Below, piece by piece: positions 11,722 to 20,640 of a stretch of DNA of 64,000 nt. Positions within the stretch are counted from its first letter, which is position 1. Each line of letters starts with the position of its first letter. Made by a program: the position numbers and the translations under genes. Location: assembly GCA_032716605.1 (NCBI GenBank), contig CM064502.1, positions 40,024,626-40,088,625 of the forward strand. Direction: 5' to 3'. This DNA comes from Paralithodes platypus. Taxonomy: Eukaryota > Arthropoda > Malacostraca > Decapoda > Lithodidae. The notes under the pieces are model-generated. The model was given only the letters and a program-made list of their open reading frames with translations. It had not been told where the DNA came from and did not search any database.

Positions 11722-12199
11722 CACCTTACGAGAGGTGGTGGAGTATATTTCACTGTGCCGCTCAGCGTTTTTTTTTTACCATAAATGGGGTTGTTTCCGT
11801 GCTCTTTTTCATGCATAAACAAGACCTAGAGCGTAATACAAGTATGTATCCGTGAAAGGGCGTAAATTGAGTTTTCCAATGACACCCGAACCATCCTTCT
11901 ACGATCACTGGTTGTCTTGCCACGATCGTGCAACCGAAGGGCAAAATCGCTAAAATACGGTAATTTCTTTATATAATTATGTATGTAGCGAGGGAGTGAG
12001 GGTGGATGTAAGTGGAGTACATCTCAGTTGGTCCACGGCGGCCGTGGCGAGCGGTCATTAGGTAACCCATGCTCCTCCCGTCACTCGTCTCTCTCTCAGA
12101 GCCAATATTGCGCCAAAATTGCACTCGGACTTAAGTCGGGCCCCGCACATAGTCCAAATTTTTCGATACGGACTTAAGTCGGGCCCCGATAGACAAGGG
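11722..12199 (+). mobile_element. MITE-1 copy 2 (478 bp)
   Basis: Flanked by TTAA at 11718-11721 and 12200-12203. It belongs to the subfamily shared with copies 3 and 4, recognised by AAGAC or AAGAG before CAGAGCGTA-type sequence and by two CTTAAGTCGGGCCCCG motifs near the right end. Non-coding. Its right TTAA is directly followed by MITE-2 sequence, so it sits inside or against that element. Confidence 0.85.
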
Positions 12200-12203
12200 T
12201 TAA

Positions 12204-12557
12204 GGGGGTAGTGGTTATTGTTTGGTCTGTTTATGTATATATTTGATTATTTTAGTGTAACCTCCTTAGACCTCCATCCAGCTTAAAAAATACACCCCCT
12301 ACAAGATAGATTTGCACTTGTTTTGTTAGAAACATTTCCCGGCCGAAGGCCGTTTCCTCCTAGAATTACAGGATCACTATCACTCGCTTGGAAAAAAATC
12401 AACATGTAAATGGCATGAAAGACCCTAATATTGACAAAGAAATGGGATGATAGGTCTTAAAATCGCTAAACTAAAAGGGCGAACGTATTAACATTTGAAA
12501 GCTAAGTGGGTTAGACATGAGGGAGAAGGGGGGGCCTGAAAAATTACATGTCTCCCT
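12204..12557 (-). mobile_element. MITE-2 family element, interrupted near its end
   Basis: About 354 bp between TTAA 12200-12203 and TTAA 12558-12561. It carries the family blocks in inverse orientation, including CCGGCCGAAGGCCG, TCACTCGCTTGG and AATCGCTAAACTAAAAGGGC. The four bases GGCC at 11714-11717, left of MITE-1, probably belong to this element. In that case MITE-1 entered at an internal TTAA close to its terminus. Confidence 0.7.
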
Positions 12558-12989
12558 TTAAGATGTAAACCATTACCAGCAAACAAATATTTGTTGTCAA
12601 TATCATCCCATAGGTTTATATATTCAAACCCCTCCTGTGAACAAAGGGTCTTCAGACAGCTGTTTAACCAGAGGAGCGCGTAATTTAGGTGTTTAGAAGT
12701 ACCTTCAATTCTGACAAAATTTGTTATATTTACCATAAAAAGAACTATTTCTTCTCCATGTGCAGTTATTTTACTTATAAAATGAACATGTGAACATTGA
12801 AGAGCAATAAAAGAAGTAGGAACAGCAATTGCTTAGTAAATAACGTATATATTTGCCGGGCGGTCGTATTTTGGGGCGGCCGGCCGAGAGACGCACATTT
12901 CATGTCTGCAACGTCTCGCAAGCTACTGAGCAGCCTGGTAAAGATCTCAGACTGCTAGAGGGTCGGAATATGACTCAACCGTCTCTGAG

Positions 12990-13240
12990 CCCTCCTGACG
13001 ATAATTGGTGCGGAAAATAACTGATAGATAGGGGAAATAAGAGAAACAATATCCGATAGTTGAGGAGGGGGGAAAAGGGGAGTAGGAGGGGAAGGGTGGG
13101 TTGGAACACATGTGTAGGAGTGGTAGGAGGTACTGGAGGGGAATTATTTTACCTAATCACATATTGCTTTGTTTTGAGTGCCTGTGGGGTGTTTTATAAG
13201 TTTGTTTTATGTCCATGCTCCTGTGAGGCCTATCACAAAT
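12990..13240 (+). repeat. Dispersed repeat, partner at 41025-41275
   Basis: Blocks GTTGAGGAGGGGGGAAAAGG, CACATGTGTAGGAGTGGTAG, AATCACATATTGCTTTGTTT and GAGTGCCTGTGGGGTGTTTT appear in the same order on the minus strand at 41275-41025. Two diverged copies of one interspersed family are present. Non-coding; the class is unknown. Confidence 0.7.
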
Positions 13241-13284
13241 ATTATGCTATACAGTTAATTCTGTGAGGCGTATCGCGCTTGCCA

Positions 13285-13590
13285 GGAAGGTATTTTTGTT
13301 TTTTCTGGACACCTTCCTCCCTAATGCTTAGTCCCATTATTTATGATATATTAAGACGTTCATCCAATTAGTTTGACGATTTTAAGACCTTTTGCCCCAT
13401 TTCTTTGTTACTATTAAAACCTTACATGCCATTTAGCTGTCGATTTTGTTCCTGGCGAGCGATAACGAGCCTGCAATTTATATACCGATTTATGTACACA
13501 TTCATTATGAAGAGGGGTCTTGCGAGTGTATTTTTAAGCTTATTAGAAATCTAGGGAGCAAACTGGAAGAAAATATACAATAATAAGAAA
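13285..13590 (+). mobile_element. MITE-2 family element, borders unclear
   Basis: Carries TTTAAGACCTTTTG, AGCTGTCGATTTTGTTCC and GGCGAGCGATAACGAGCCTG, matching the other copies. No clean TTAA was seen at either end, so the borders are approximate. Confidence 0.5.
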
Positions 13591-13766
13591 ACACATATAC
13601 AGTATACAATAGAATAATTGAAATCCCTGTCGTACAAGTTTTTCTTTCCATGAATTCTAGTGAGATCTCCTGACGAGATTAAATTTAAGGATAGGTTCCA
13701 GGATGCCTTCATTAGATTCCTGTAATTGTTCAGCAATGCTTCAAATTAGTGGGCTGGCAAATCTCA

Positions 13767-13965
13767 TTAACCTTTTCTGTACCAGTGACCTTATCAATTA
13801 CATTCTGGCAATTATTAGACGATTTTATTCAACTCAGGAAGGCTGTCTACCAATTAAAAGGCTACCAACTATCTCAAACACTTCTTTTATCTACCCAATA
13901 TCTTTCCTAACCTTCATAACATCGTTTAAATGTAGCTAGGATATAATTAAAAGTACGTCATGTAA
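13767..13965. mobile_element. MITE-3 fold-back element
   Basis: Begins TTAA-CCTTTTCTGTACCAGTGAC. The two halves are inverted, diverged versions of one another: the left half carries TTAGACGATTTTATTCA and AGGAAGG, the right half CTTTCCTAACC and ATCGTTTAAATGTAGCT. The same plan is seen complete at 29648-29851. The right end is decayed. Confidence 0.6.
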
Positions 13966-14089
13966 AAATTCGTGTATGGTATCCTGGAATATGGATCGTA
14001 TGTCTTGTGTCGGAATTGAAATACATTCCCCAAGTAGGATATCTCTTCTCCTAAATATATATATAAGAAAAAGTTAAGATTACTTTATC

Positions 14090-14163
14090 ACGCCGGGGTA
14101 TAGAGGGTTAAAAGCTTGGACACTCATTCTGAATGTCGGAGGTTCCATCCCGGTTTGGGGTAT
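14090..14163 (+). ncRNA. tRNA-like sequence, possible SINE head
   Basis: GGTTCCATCCC at 14141-14151 resembles a pol III B box (9 of 11 positions of GGTTCGANTCC), and TATAGAGGGTTAAAAGC about 45 bases upstream could be a degenerate A box. Stem pairing is poor, so it is not a functional tRNA. It ends directly at a MITE-1 insertion. Confidence 0.3.
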
Positions 14164-14167
14164 TTAA

Positions 14168-14645
14168 CACTCCACGAGCGGCTAGGTCGGTAACTTCTAC
14201 TACCTGCCAAGCGGGTGGTTTTACCCTAAACAAGCTTATTTCCATGCTCTTTTTCATGCATAAACAAGAGCCAGAGCGTACTACAAGTATATATCCGTGA
14301 AAGGGCGATAATTGAGCTTTCCAATGACACCAGAACCATCCTTCTATGATCACGGATTGTCTTGCAACGATCATGCAACACGAAGGAAAAATCCCTAAAA
14401 TACGGTAATTTCCTGACATATATCCCTGTCTAGGGAGGCAGTGAGTGTGGATGTGGGTGGAGCTGGGCCCATTGCTGGCGCGGGAGCCGTGCCGAACGGT
14501 CAGAGTCAACCTACGCTCCTCCCACCGCTCGGACTCTCTCTCAGAGCCAATTATGTGCTGAAAATTGATACCGACTTAAGGGAGGCCCCGCCACATAGTC
14601 CTTTCTTCTCTAGACCGACTTAAGTCCGGCCCCGCTAAACAAAGC
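14168..14645 (+). mobile_element. MITE-1 copy 3 (478 bp)
   Basis: Flanked by TTAA at 14164-14167 and 14646-14649. Subfamily with GAGCGGCTAGGTCGGTAAC near the left end and ACTTAAG-rich repeats near the right end; CTTAAGTCCGGCCCCGC is the second of them. Non-coding. Confidence 0.85.
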
Positions 14646-14675
14646 TTAAACATTGATTAGCTCACGTGTATATGT

Positions 14676-14868
<193 letters not shown>

Positions 14869-15064
14869 TAGTAAAGCCAGGTAATACATTTTCTTTAATT
14901 CATACAAGGTTGAAAGAAATGGCAATTTCTGCGTTGGAATTGTTATTATTCAAAGTTTCCAGGTCTCTGATGAGTTTTCGCTGGGTGGCAGGAAGTAGAT
15001 GAATGCGATTAGCAAAATTCATGGTGGTACAGAGTTACATTAATGTACATGATGATACAGGATA

Positions 15065-15101
15065 TACGACGCGTTTCACTGGACAACCAGCATTATCAAG
15101 T
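15065..15101 (-). ncRNA. Hammerhead-ribozyme-like motif, left PLE copy
   Basis: On the minus strand CTTGATAATG, a CTGG-TTGT-CCAG hairpin, then TGAAACGCG and TCGTATATC. This is laid out like a type I hammerhead: CUGAUGA, stem II, GAAA, stem III, cleavage site. The first core box is UUGAUAA instead of CUGAUGA, and I could not pair stem I, so activity is doubtful. PLEs are known to carry hammerhead motifs in their terminal repeats. Confidence 0.4.
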
Positions 15102-15385
15102 GAGGATAGAATGATATAAAAGGTAAAGAGGAAGGGTATTATATAGGGAGTGGAGGATCAGAGGAGGCGAAAATCAGGGGGCAAAAGTCTGCTATTGGTG
15201 AAGGGGTATTCTAGGAGTGCAAAAGAGAGAACCGCTTCACGCAGGCGCACTGGATGCGGGAAGGTGGTGATCGGTTGGCGGGGTCAAAGCTGATTGGCTG
15301 CGTGTCGAGGGGCGTGGCCTAAGTTGCGTAGTACGTGTGGCGCCGGCAGAAGACGAAGCTGAAGGAGGTAGCGCGTTGGGCTACG

Positions 15386-17037
15386 TCAAGGGCACCGGGG
15401 GTCATTAGGGCCTGTAGGATAGTGCCTTTTGGCAGAAGGAAGGATCTGAAGGTCCAGAGTTTGGTTGTTGATGTTAGGATGTAAGGCTTGGATATATAAC
15501 GCTTCGAGTATAGGTAATCTCCTTGGGTCACTTTCTTTATCGAGTATGGTGGTGTGTTTCTCTAACTCGTTGCGTGTGAGGTGGGGGTGGTTAGGGATGA
15601 GATAGTGGTCTTTGATGGCTCCAGCCTGAAGGTGAAGAGTTAACCGACGTGAAAGACGAGTCTGCGTCATGCCAATATAGGATTGAGGTCCACAGTCCTC
15701 ATAATTACAGGTATGTTGGTAAATGACGTGATCGTCGGTCATCGGGCTCTTTATCTTGGTGGAAGCTGGTTTGTTGCGGAGAACGAGGTTGGAGGTCTTG
15801 GGGGATTTGTAATAAATTATTAATTTGATTTTGTTTTCCGGGTTGGTTGGGTGGACATGCTTGGAGATTATTTCTTTTAAGACGGCCTCGTCATTTTTGT
15901 GTTCAGAGGACATAAAATTGCGGTAGAAGATCTTAATTTCATTGGGGGGGTCAATGTTGGGAGTGCTTTGGGTGTACCATTTTTCAAGATGGTGGTTGAT
16001 GGTGCTGGAGATGTCGGAGTTGGAGTATCCGTTATTCACTAAAACTTGGGATAGTCTTTCTAGTTCTTGGTGGGTGTCGGCCCAGGTAGAGCAGTGCGTG
16101 AGGGCTCTCCTTACATAAGCGGAGATGGAGGATAGAAGATAACGGCGGGGGCATTCACTATCGCCGTTGAGGCATTGTCCTGTGTTAGTTGGTTTAGTGT
16201 AGACGGTGGTTTTGAACCCATGGTCATTTAGAGCTACGAGGATGTCGAGGAAGGGGAGGTGTCCATTGTTTGATTTTTCAAAGGTGAAGTTAAGTACGGA
16301 GGAGGTCATGAAGCGACGCTGGAGTTCCTGTAATTCGTGAAGGTCCTTGATTTGCACGAAGATGTCATCCACGTATCTACAGTAGACGGCGGGTCGTTGG
16401 GCAGCTAGGAGCTCTTCCTCGATGGTACCCATAAAAAAGTTCGCAAAAAGAACTCCTAGGGGGCTGCCCATCGCCACACCATCTATCTGCTTGTACATGT
16501 TGCCCCGGGGGCAAAGGAAGGGGGCCTCCTTGGTACATAGGTCCAGTAGTGTTTTCAGGGCCTTCTCCGGGATGTCCAGTGTTGGTGTATCAGGGCAATG
16601 GTAAATTCGACGTAGAATCATGTCAATGGTCCTATCCACTGGCACGTTGGTGAACAGGCTTTCTACGTCGAGGGAGGTGATTGTGTGGTTGTTGTTCCGG
16701 GGGTCGTCTCGTAAAATTTCCAAGAAATCGTGGGCTGAGTTAAGGTTGTATTGGCTGGGCACGTAGGTGGTGAGGAGGTTGTTCAGGGCCTTGACGATCT
16801 GGTAGGTGGCAGTGGGGATCTGGGAGATGATGGGCGGAGGGGGTTCCCAGGTTTGTGTGTTTTGATGGTTCCGTACGCATAACCAGGGGTGTATTCGCCG
16901 ACGAGTTTTTTAAGGTGGACCCCTCCTTGTTTGGCGTTGATGACGGTGATGGTGGTGTTGGCAGTACGTTTGATTTCGTCGGTTGGGTTGTGGGTGATCT
17001 TTTTAAATTTGGTGTTGTCACTTAAGATGACGTCCTT
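15386..17037 (-). pseudogene. Penelope-like RT with GIY-YIG endonuclease, left copy
   Basis: PLE protein combining an RT with a C-terminal GIY-YIG endonuclease. From 17037 the frame begins DVILSDNTKFKKITHNP, followed by YGTIKTHKPGNPLRP. A single-base frameshift near 16835 moves it to the second frame, which stays open for 458 codons down to 15386. In that frame RT motif A is TSLDVESLFTNVP (Asp at residue 32), motif B is GVAMGSPLGVLF (95-106) and motif C is RYVDD (129-133). HLPFLDILV and TKPTNTG follow at 168-195. The GIY-YIG domain spans about 350-432, with C-N-Y-E-D-C, YIGMT at 362-366, Arg 372-373, and Glu 420 in LEALYI. The RT N-terminus is missing at the junction near 17037. Apart from the one frameshift this copy is well preserved. 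Confidence 0.9.
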
Positions 17038-17934
17038 TGAAAAATCAAACAATGGACACCTCCCCTTCCTCGACATCCTCGTAGCTCTGAACGACCATGG
17101 GTTCAAAACCACCGTCTACACTAAACCAACTAACACAGGACAATGCCTCAATGGCGATAGTGAATGCCCCCGCCGTTATCTTCTATCCTCCATCTCCACT
17201 TATGTAAGGAGAGCCCTTACGCACTGCTCTACCTGGGCCGACACCCACCAGGAACTAGAAAGACTATCCCAAGTTTTAGTGAATAACGGATACTCCAACT
17301 CCGTCATCTCCAGCACCATCAACCACCATCTTGAAAAATGGTACACCCAAAGCCCTCCCAACATTGACCCCCCCAATGAAATTAAGATCTTCTACTGCAA
17401 TTTTATGTCCTCTTAACACAAAAATGATGAGGCTGTCTTAAAAGAAATAATCTCCAAGCATGTCCACCCAACCAACCCGGAAAACAAAATCAAATTAATA
17501 ATTTATTACAAATCCCCCCCAAGGCCTCCAACCTCGTTCTCCGCAACAAACCAGCTTCCACCAAGATAAAGAGCCCGATGACCGACGATCACGTTATTTA
17601 CCAACATACCTGTAATTATGAGGACTGTGGACCTCATTCCTATATTGGCATGACGCAGACTCTTCTTTCATGTGGGTTTACTATTCACCTTCAGGCTGGA
17701 GCCATCAAAGACCACTATCTCACCCCTAACCACCCCCACCTCACACGCAACGAGTTAGAGAAACACACCACCATACTCGATAAAGAAAGTGACCCAAGGA
17801 GATTACCTATACTCGAAGCGTTATATATCCAAGCCTTACATCCTAACATCAACAACCAAACTCTGGACCTTCAGATCATTCCTTCTGCCAAAAGGCACTA
17901 TCCTGCAGGACCTAACGCCCCCCGGTGCCCTTGA
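17035..17934 (+). pseudogene. Penelope-like RT/GIY-YIG, right copy, 5'-truncated
   Basis: Begins at the FEKSNNGHLPFLDILVALND block, so RT motifs A to C are absent. Relative to the left copy there is a nonsense codon at 17414-17416 where Glu stands after MSS. A frameshift occurs in the C-run at 17514-17521, within the KSP segment. The GIY-YIG part (17578-17934) is again open, with YIGMTQT, but the next Arg pair is changed to SCG. It ends with the same C-terminus, PRCP. It cannot encode an active protein. Confidence 0.9.
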
Positions 17935-17937
17935 CGC

Positions 17938-18425
17938 AGCCCCTCGCGCTACCTCCTTCAGCTTCGTCTTCTGCCGCCGCCACACGTACTACGCAACTTA
18001 GGCCATGCCCCTCGACACGCAGCCAATCAGCTTTGACCCCGCCAACCGACCACCACCTTCCCGCATCCAGTGAGCCTGCGTGAAGCAGTTCTCTCTTTTG
18101 AACTCCTAGAATACCCCTCGACCAATAGCAGACTTTTGCCCCCTGATTTTCGCCTCCTCTGATCCTCCACCCCCTATATATACCCTTCCTGTTTACCTTT
18201 TATATCATTCTATCCTTACTTGATAATGCTGGTTGTCCAGTGAAACGCATCGCATGCATCGTATATCCTGTATCATCATGTACATTAATGTAACCCTGTA
18301 CCACCATGAATTTTGCTAATCTCATTCATCTACTTCCTGCCACCCAGCGAAAACTCATCAGAGACCTGGAAACTTTTAATAATAAAATGTCCAACGCAGA
18401 AATTGCCATTGCTTTCAACCTTCAT
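17938..18425 (+). mobile_element. 3' UTR of the right PLE copy
   Basis: Matches the inverse of 15380-14880 along its length, including the hammerhead-like motif at 18219-18255 and the terminal block ATTAAAGAAAATATATATA. It lacks the last 20 or so bases before the (TA)n that the left copy has. Confidence 0.85.
18219..18255 (+). ncRNA. Hammerhead-ribozyme-like motif, right PLE copy
   Basis: CTTGATAATG, CTGG-TTGT-CCAG and TGAAACGCA are as in the left copy, followed by a longer stem III region (ATCGCATGCATC) before GTATATC. The hairpin and GAAAC box are conserved between the copies. The CUGAUGA box is altered in both. Confidence 0.4.
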
Positions 18426-18430
18426 ATGTA

Positions 18431-18561
18431 TTAAAGAAAATATATATATAACACCGTATATATATATATACAGTATATATGTATATATAAATATGTATAC
18501 CGGTATATATATATACATATATATAATTATATATATATACAGTATATATATACATATACAG

Positions 18562-18593
<32 letters not shown>

Positions 18594-18596
18594 ATA

Positions 18597-18629
<33 letters not shown>

Positions 18630-18651
18630 CTGTAAATATTATATATATATA

Positions 18652-18692
<41 letters not shown>

Positions 18693-18713
18693 CATATATA
18701 TGTATAGATATAC

Positions 18714-18744
<31 letters not shown>

Positions 18745-18814
18745 ATATAAATATATATATATATATATAATATATATATAGCTATATATACCGGGTATAT
18801 ATATATATATACAG

Positions 18815-18857
<43 letters not shown>

Positions 18858-18862
18858 TAGAG
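18431..18862. repeat. Compound (TA)n array at the 3' end of the right PLE copy
   Basis: About 430 bp of TA dinucleotides broken by ATACCGGTAT, ACAGTA, TACTGTAA and a terminal (GT)n. Several interruptions are self-complementary. Confidence 0.95.
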
Positions 18863-19194
18863 TATTTTTCAATTTCATCGCTAGGCCTCTATCAAGCTTC
18901 AAAAAACACAACATAGACCCCGTTCCATGATAAATTTGTAAATGTTTCAATTGAAAAATGTCCCGGGCAAAGGCCAATTCCTCCTGAAGTTACAGGCTAG
19001 CTATCGTTTGCCAGGAAAACAATCAATCGAAATCACCTAAATGACACGAAAGGTGTTAGTATTGAGAAGGAAATAGGGCAAAAGGTCTAAACATCGACAA
19101 ACTAATGTAACGAACGTCTTACATTCTCAAAAGTAATATGTTAAGCATGAGGAAGATGGGTGTCCAGAACAAAAAACGACTACCTCTCCTTTAA
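18862..19194 (-). mobile_element. MITE-2 family element
   Basis: Inverse-orientation family blocks (CCTCTATCAAGCTTC, TGTCCCGGGCAAAGGCC, CGTTTGCCAGG, CGACAAACTAATGTAACGAA) end at CTCTCCT-TTAA (19191-19194). The left border is lost in the microsatellite. Confidence 0.6.
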
Positions 19195-20325
19195 ATAAAG
19201 TTACCTATCGGTCGGTCTCCCACAACTAATTACCGCTTGGCTACACAGAAGTGCAGGAAGGAAGTGTTGGCCAATTTCTGCAAAGTGGGTAACCGAATTT
19301 TACACCATCCAGGATAATATACTATATATATTTAGCATGTCAATTGTACTTTATCTAATTACCTTTCTTCTAATTCAATACGTGTTAGCTTGCGATGAGT
19401 TAGGATGTTTTGCAAGCTTTCTCTGAACAAATCAAACCTTATTTTATGCCAACGTATATCCTATTATTTCGTCTTTTATATTTCCAAGAATTGTTGATTT
19501 TACCGAAAACATTACACTAAACAAAAAAATCGCCCTTCTTGGAATAAAAAAGGCCTTCAGGTATACTGGTTGACACAAGAGTGCGCCTCACGCATCCTAA
19601 TGCATGTCGTACAATGCGACTAAAGGGGTAATGGCGAAAGTTCGGACCAACGGCCATCTAATACAGTATTGTAAGGTCTGTTTATGGATATGTTTTCATG
19701 TAGCAGTATTGAGGCTAGTGAGGTGCAAGTACATTTTTCAAGAGAACGTTCCTGAGTTGCCTGCAGAAATGTTAGCATTAATTCCAGCATCAGCTAGAGT
19801 GACGACATGGTGGCCAGTGTTGTGGCAGAACATTATTGTGGAGTTCAACTGCCGAAAAGCAACTTAATCAGATCCCTGTGATTTAAAAAATGTACGTTCA
19901 AACGTTTGCACTGTATGTATATGCATTTTGTTGTTATTGTTTGTTTTTGATATTATTCATCCTTCAGTAATCCTAGTTGTGACTCTAACCTTTAAAACAA
20001 TCACCAGGATTCCACCATTACTGCATCATTGCAGCAACAATGACCTTCGTTTGGGCCACCAATAAGCGGCCACTAGGATTGCAGTTTCATTGAGCAAGGA
20101 AAACTTTTATCTGGGGCTGCACAAATCAGCGTCTATTGTCCCAAGCAAAACCCAGGAGTGACTGACCAAAATATTTTTCTGATGTTCCTCCATCAATGCC
20201 GATTGTGGCAGACAAGACCTTACCTTGAGAGTTGAGGGAAATATTGTATAATTTTATCATAGGAACTTACACACTTTCCTGGACTTACTATTATATATAA
20301 ATTAAAATACAGTTACTTTATTTGT
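19195..20325. other. Unassigned DNA
   Basis: No gene recognised. The segment 19675-19865 has loose similarity in layout to 32200-32350 (GTAGCA, GAGGCTAGTGAGGTGC and TTGTGGCA blocks), suggesting an old dispersed repeat. Alignment would be needed to confirm it. Confidence 0.4.
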
Positions 20326-20542
20326 TTAACCATCTCAGCATCAGTGACGTCTTACTTATTTGATTTCAGCTACATTTAGACGATTATATAAAGCTTAGGA
20401 AGGATATAAATTATGATAGATGACAGTATTGTGATTGTTTATAACTTTTTACTGGGTAGACATCCTTCCTAACCTGTAAAGAATTGTCCAATAGTTGCCA
20501 AAATAGAAGAAAAACGATGTCACGCATGTACTGAATGGGTAA
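20326..20542. mobile_element. MITE-3 fold-back element (about 209 bp)
   Basis: Begins TTAA-CCATCTCAGCATCAGTG and ends CACGCATGTACTGAATGG-GTAA, a one-base variant of TTAA. The halves are inverted copies: TTTAGACGATTATATAAAGC and AGGAAGG on the left, CCTTCCTAACC and AATTGTCCAATAGTTGCC on the right. Confidence 0.7.
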
Positions 20543-20640
20543 ATATTAATCATTATTATTTATAATTATTATTTGTTAATAAAATGTGGGATAATTGACA
20601 AACCCAGGGTAGACATACAGGTTTGGTTTGAGCTTTAATA

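Larger units (their letters stand above)
11660..12736 (-). pseudogene. SGNH-hydrolase-like retroelement ORF, interrupted by MITEs
   Basis: The minus strand from 12736 reads MVNITNFVRIEGTSK, then GFEYINLWDDIDNKY and LFAGNGLHL, and stops matching at the TTAA of 12558-12561. On the other side of the inserted elements, from 11713 downward, the minus strand continues NQMGAARFNFLLE. Joined at the TTAA, this matches the C-terminal block of SGNH-type hydrolases carried by some LINE ORFs, where D-G-L-H-L-N holds the catalytic Asp-His pair. Here the Asp position is Asn (G-N-G-L-H). The stretch 11714-12557 is inserted DNA. The family call rests on one block and the surrounding pattern, so it is moderately sure. 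Confidence 0.6.
14869..18430. mobile_element. Head-to-head pair of Penelope-like elements
   Basis: Two copies of one PLE lie in opposite orientation. The left (14880-17037) is on the minus strand, the right (17035-18425) on the plus strand, with their 5' sides meeting near 17036. The right copy covers the region equivalent to 14880-16281 of the left, so about 1.4 kb forms an inverted repeat with a 0.75-kb spacer. Both 3' ends point outward into (TA)n arrays. The meeting point shares CTTTGA between the copies, a six-base microhomology. Divergence between the arms appears to be a few percent, so the pair is fairly young compared with the LINEs around it. Confidence 0.9.

Noticed and set aside
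14090..14163. Functional tRNA gene
   Set aside because: The B box is close, but the acceptor, D and anticodon stems cannot be paired properly.
15319..15531. Alternative frame at the end of the PLE (also 17789-18001 on the other strand)
   Set aside because: Shadow of the GIY-YIG frame. It appears in both copies because they are paralogous, not because it is selected.
18313..18977. Tyr/Ile-repeat frames in TA arrays (also at 14646, 49823, 56236 and 58897)
   Set aside because: TATATA translates as Tyr-Ile on both strands; these are microsatellite artefacts.
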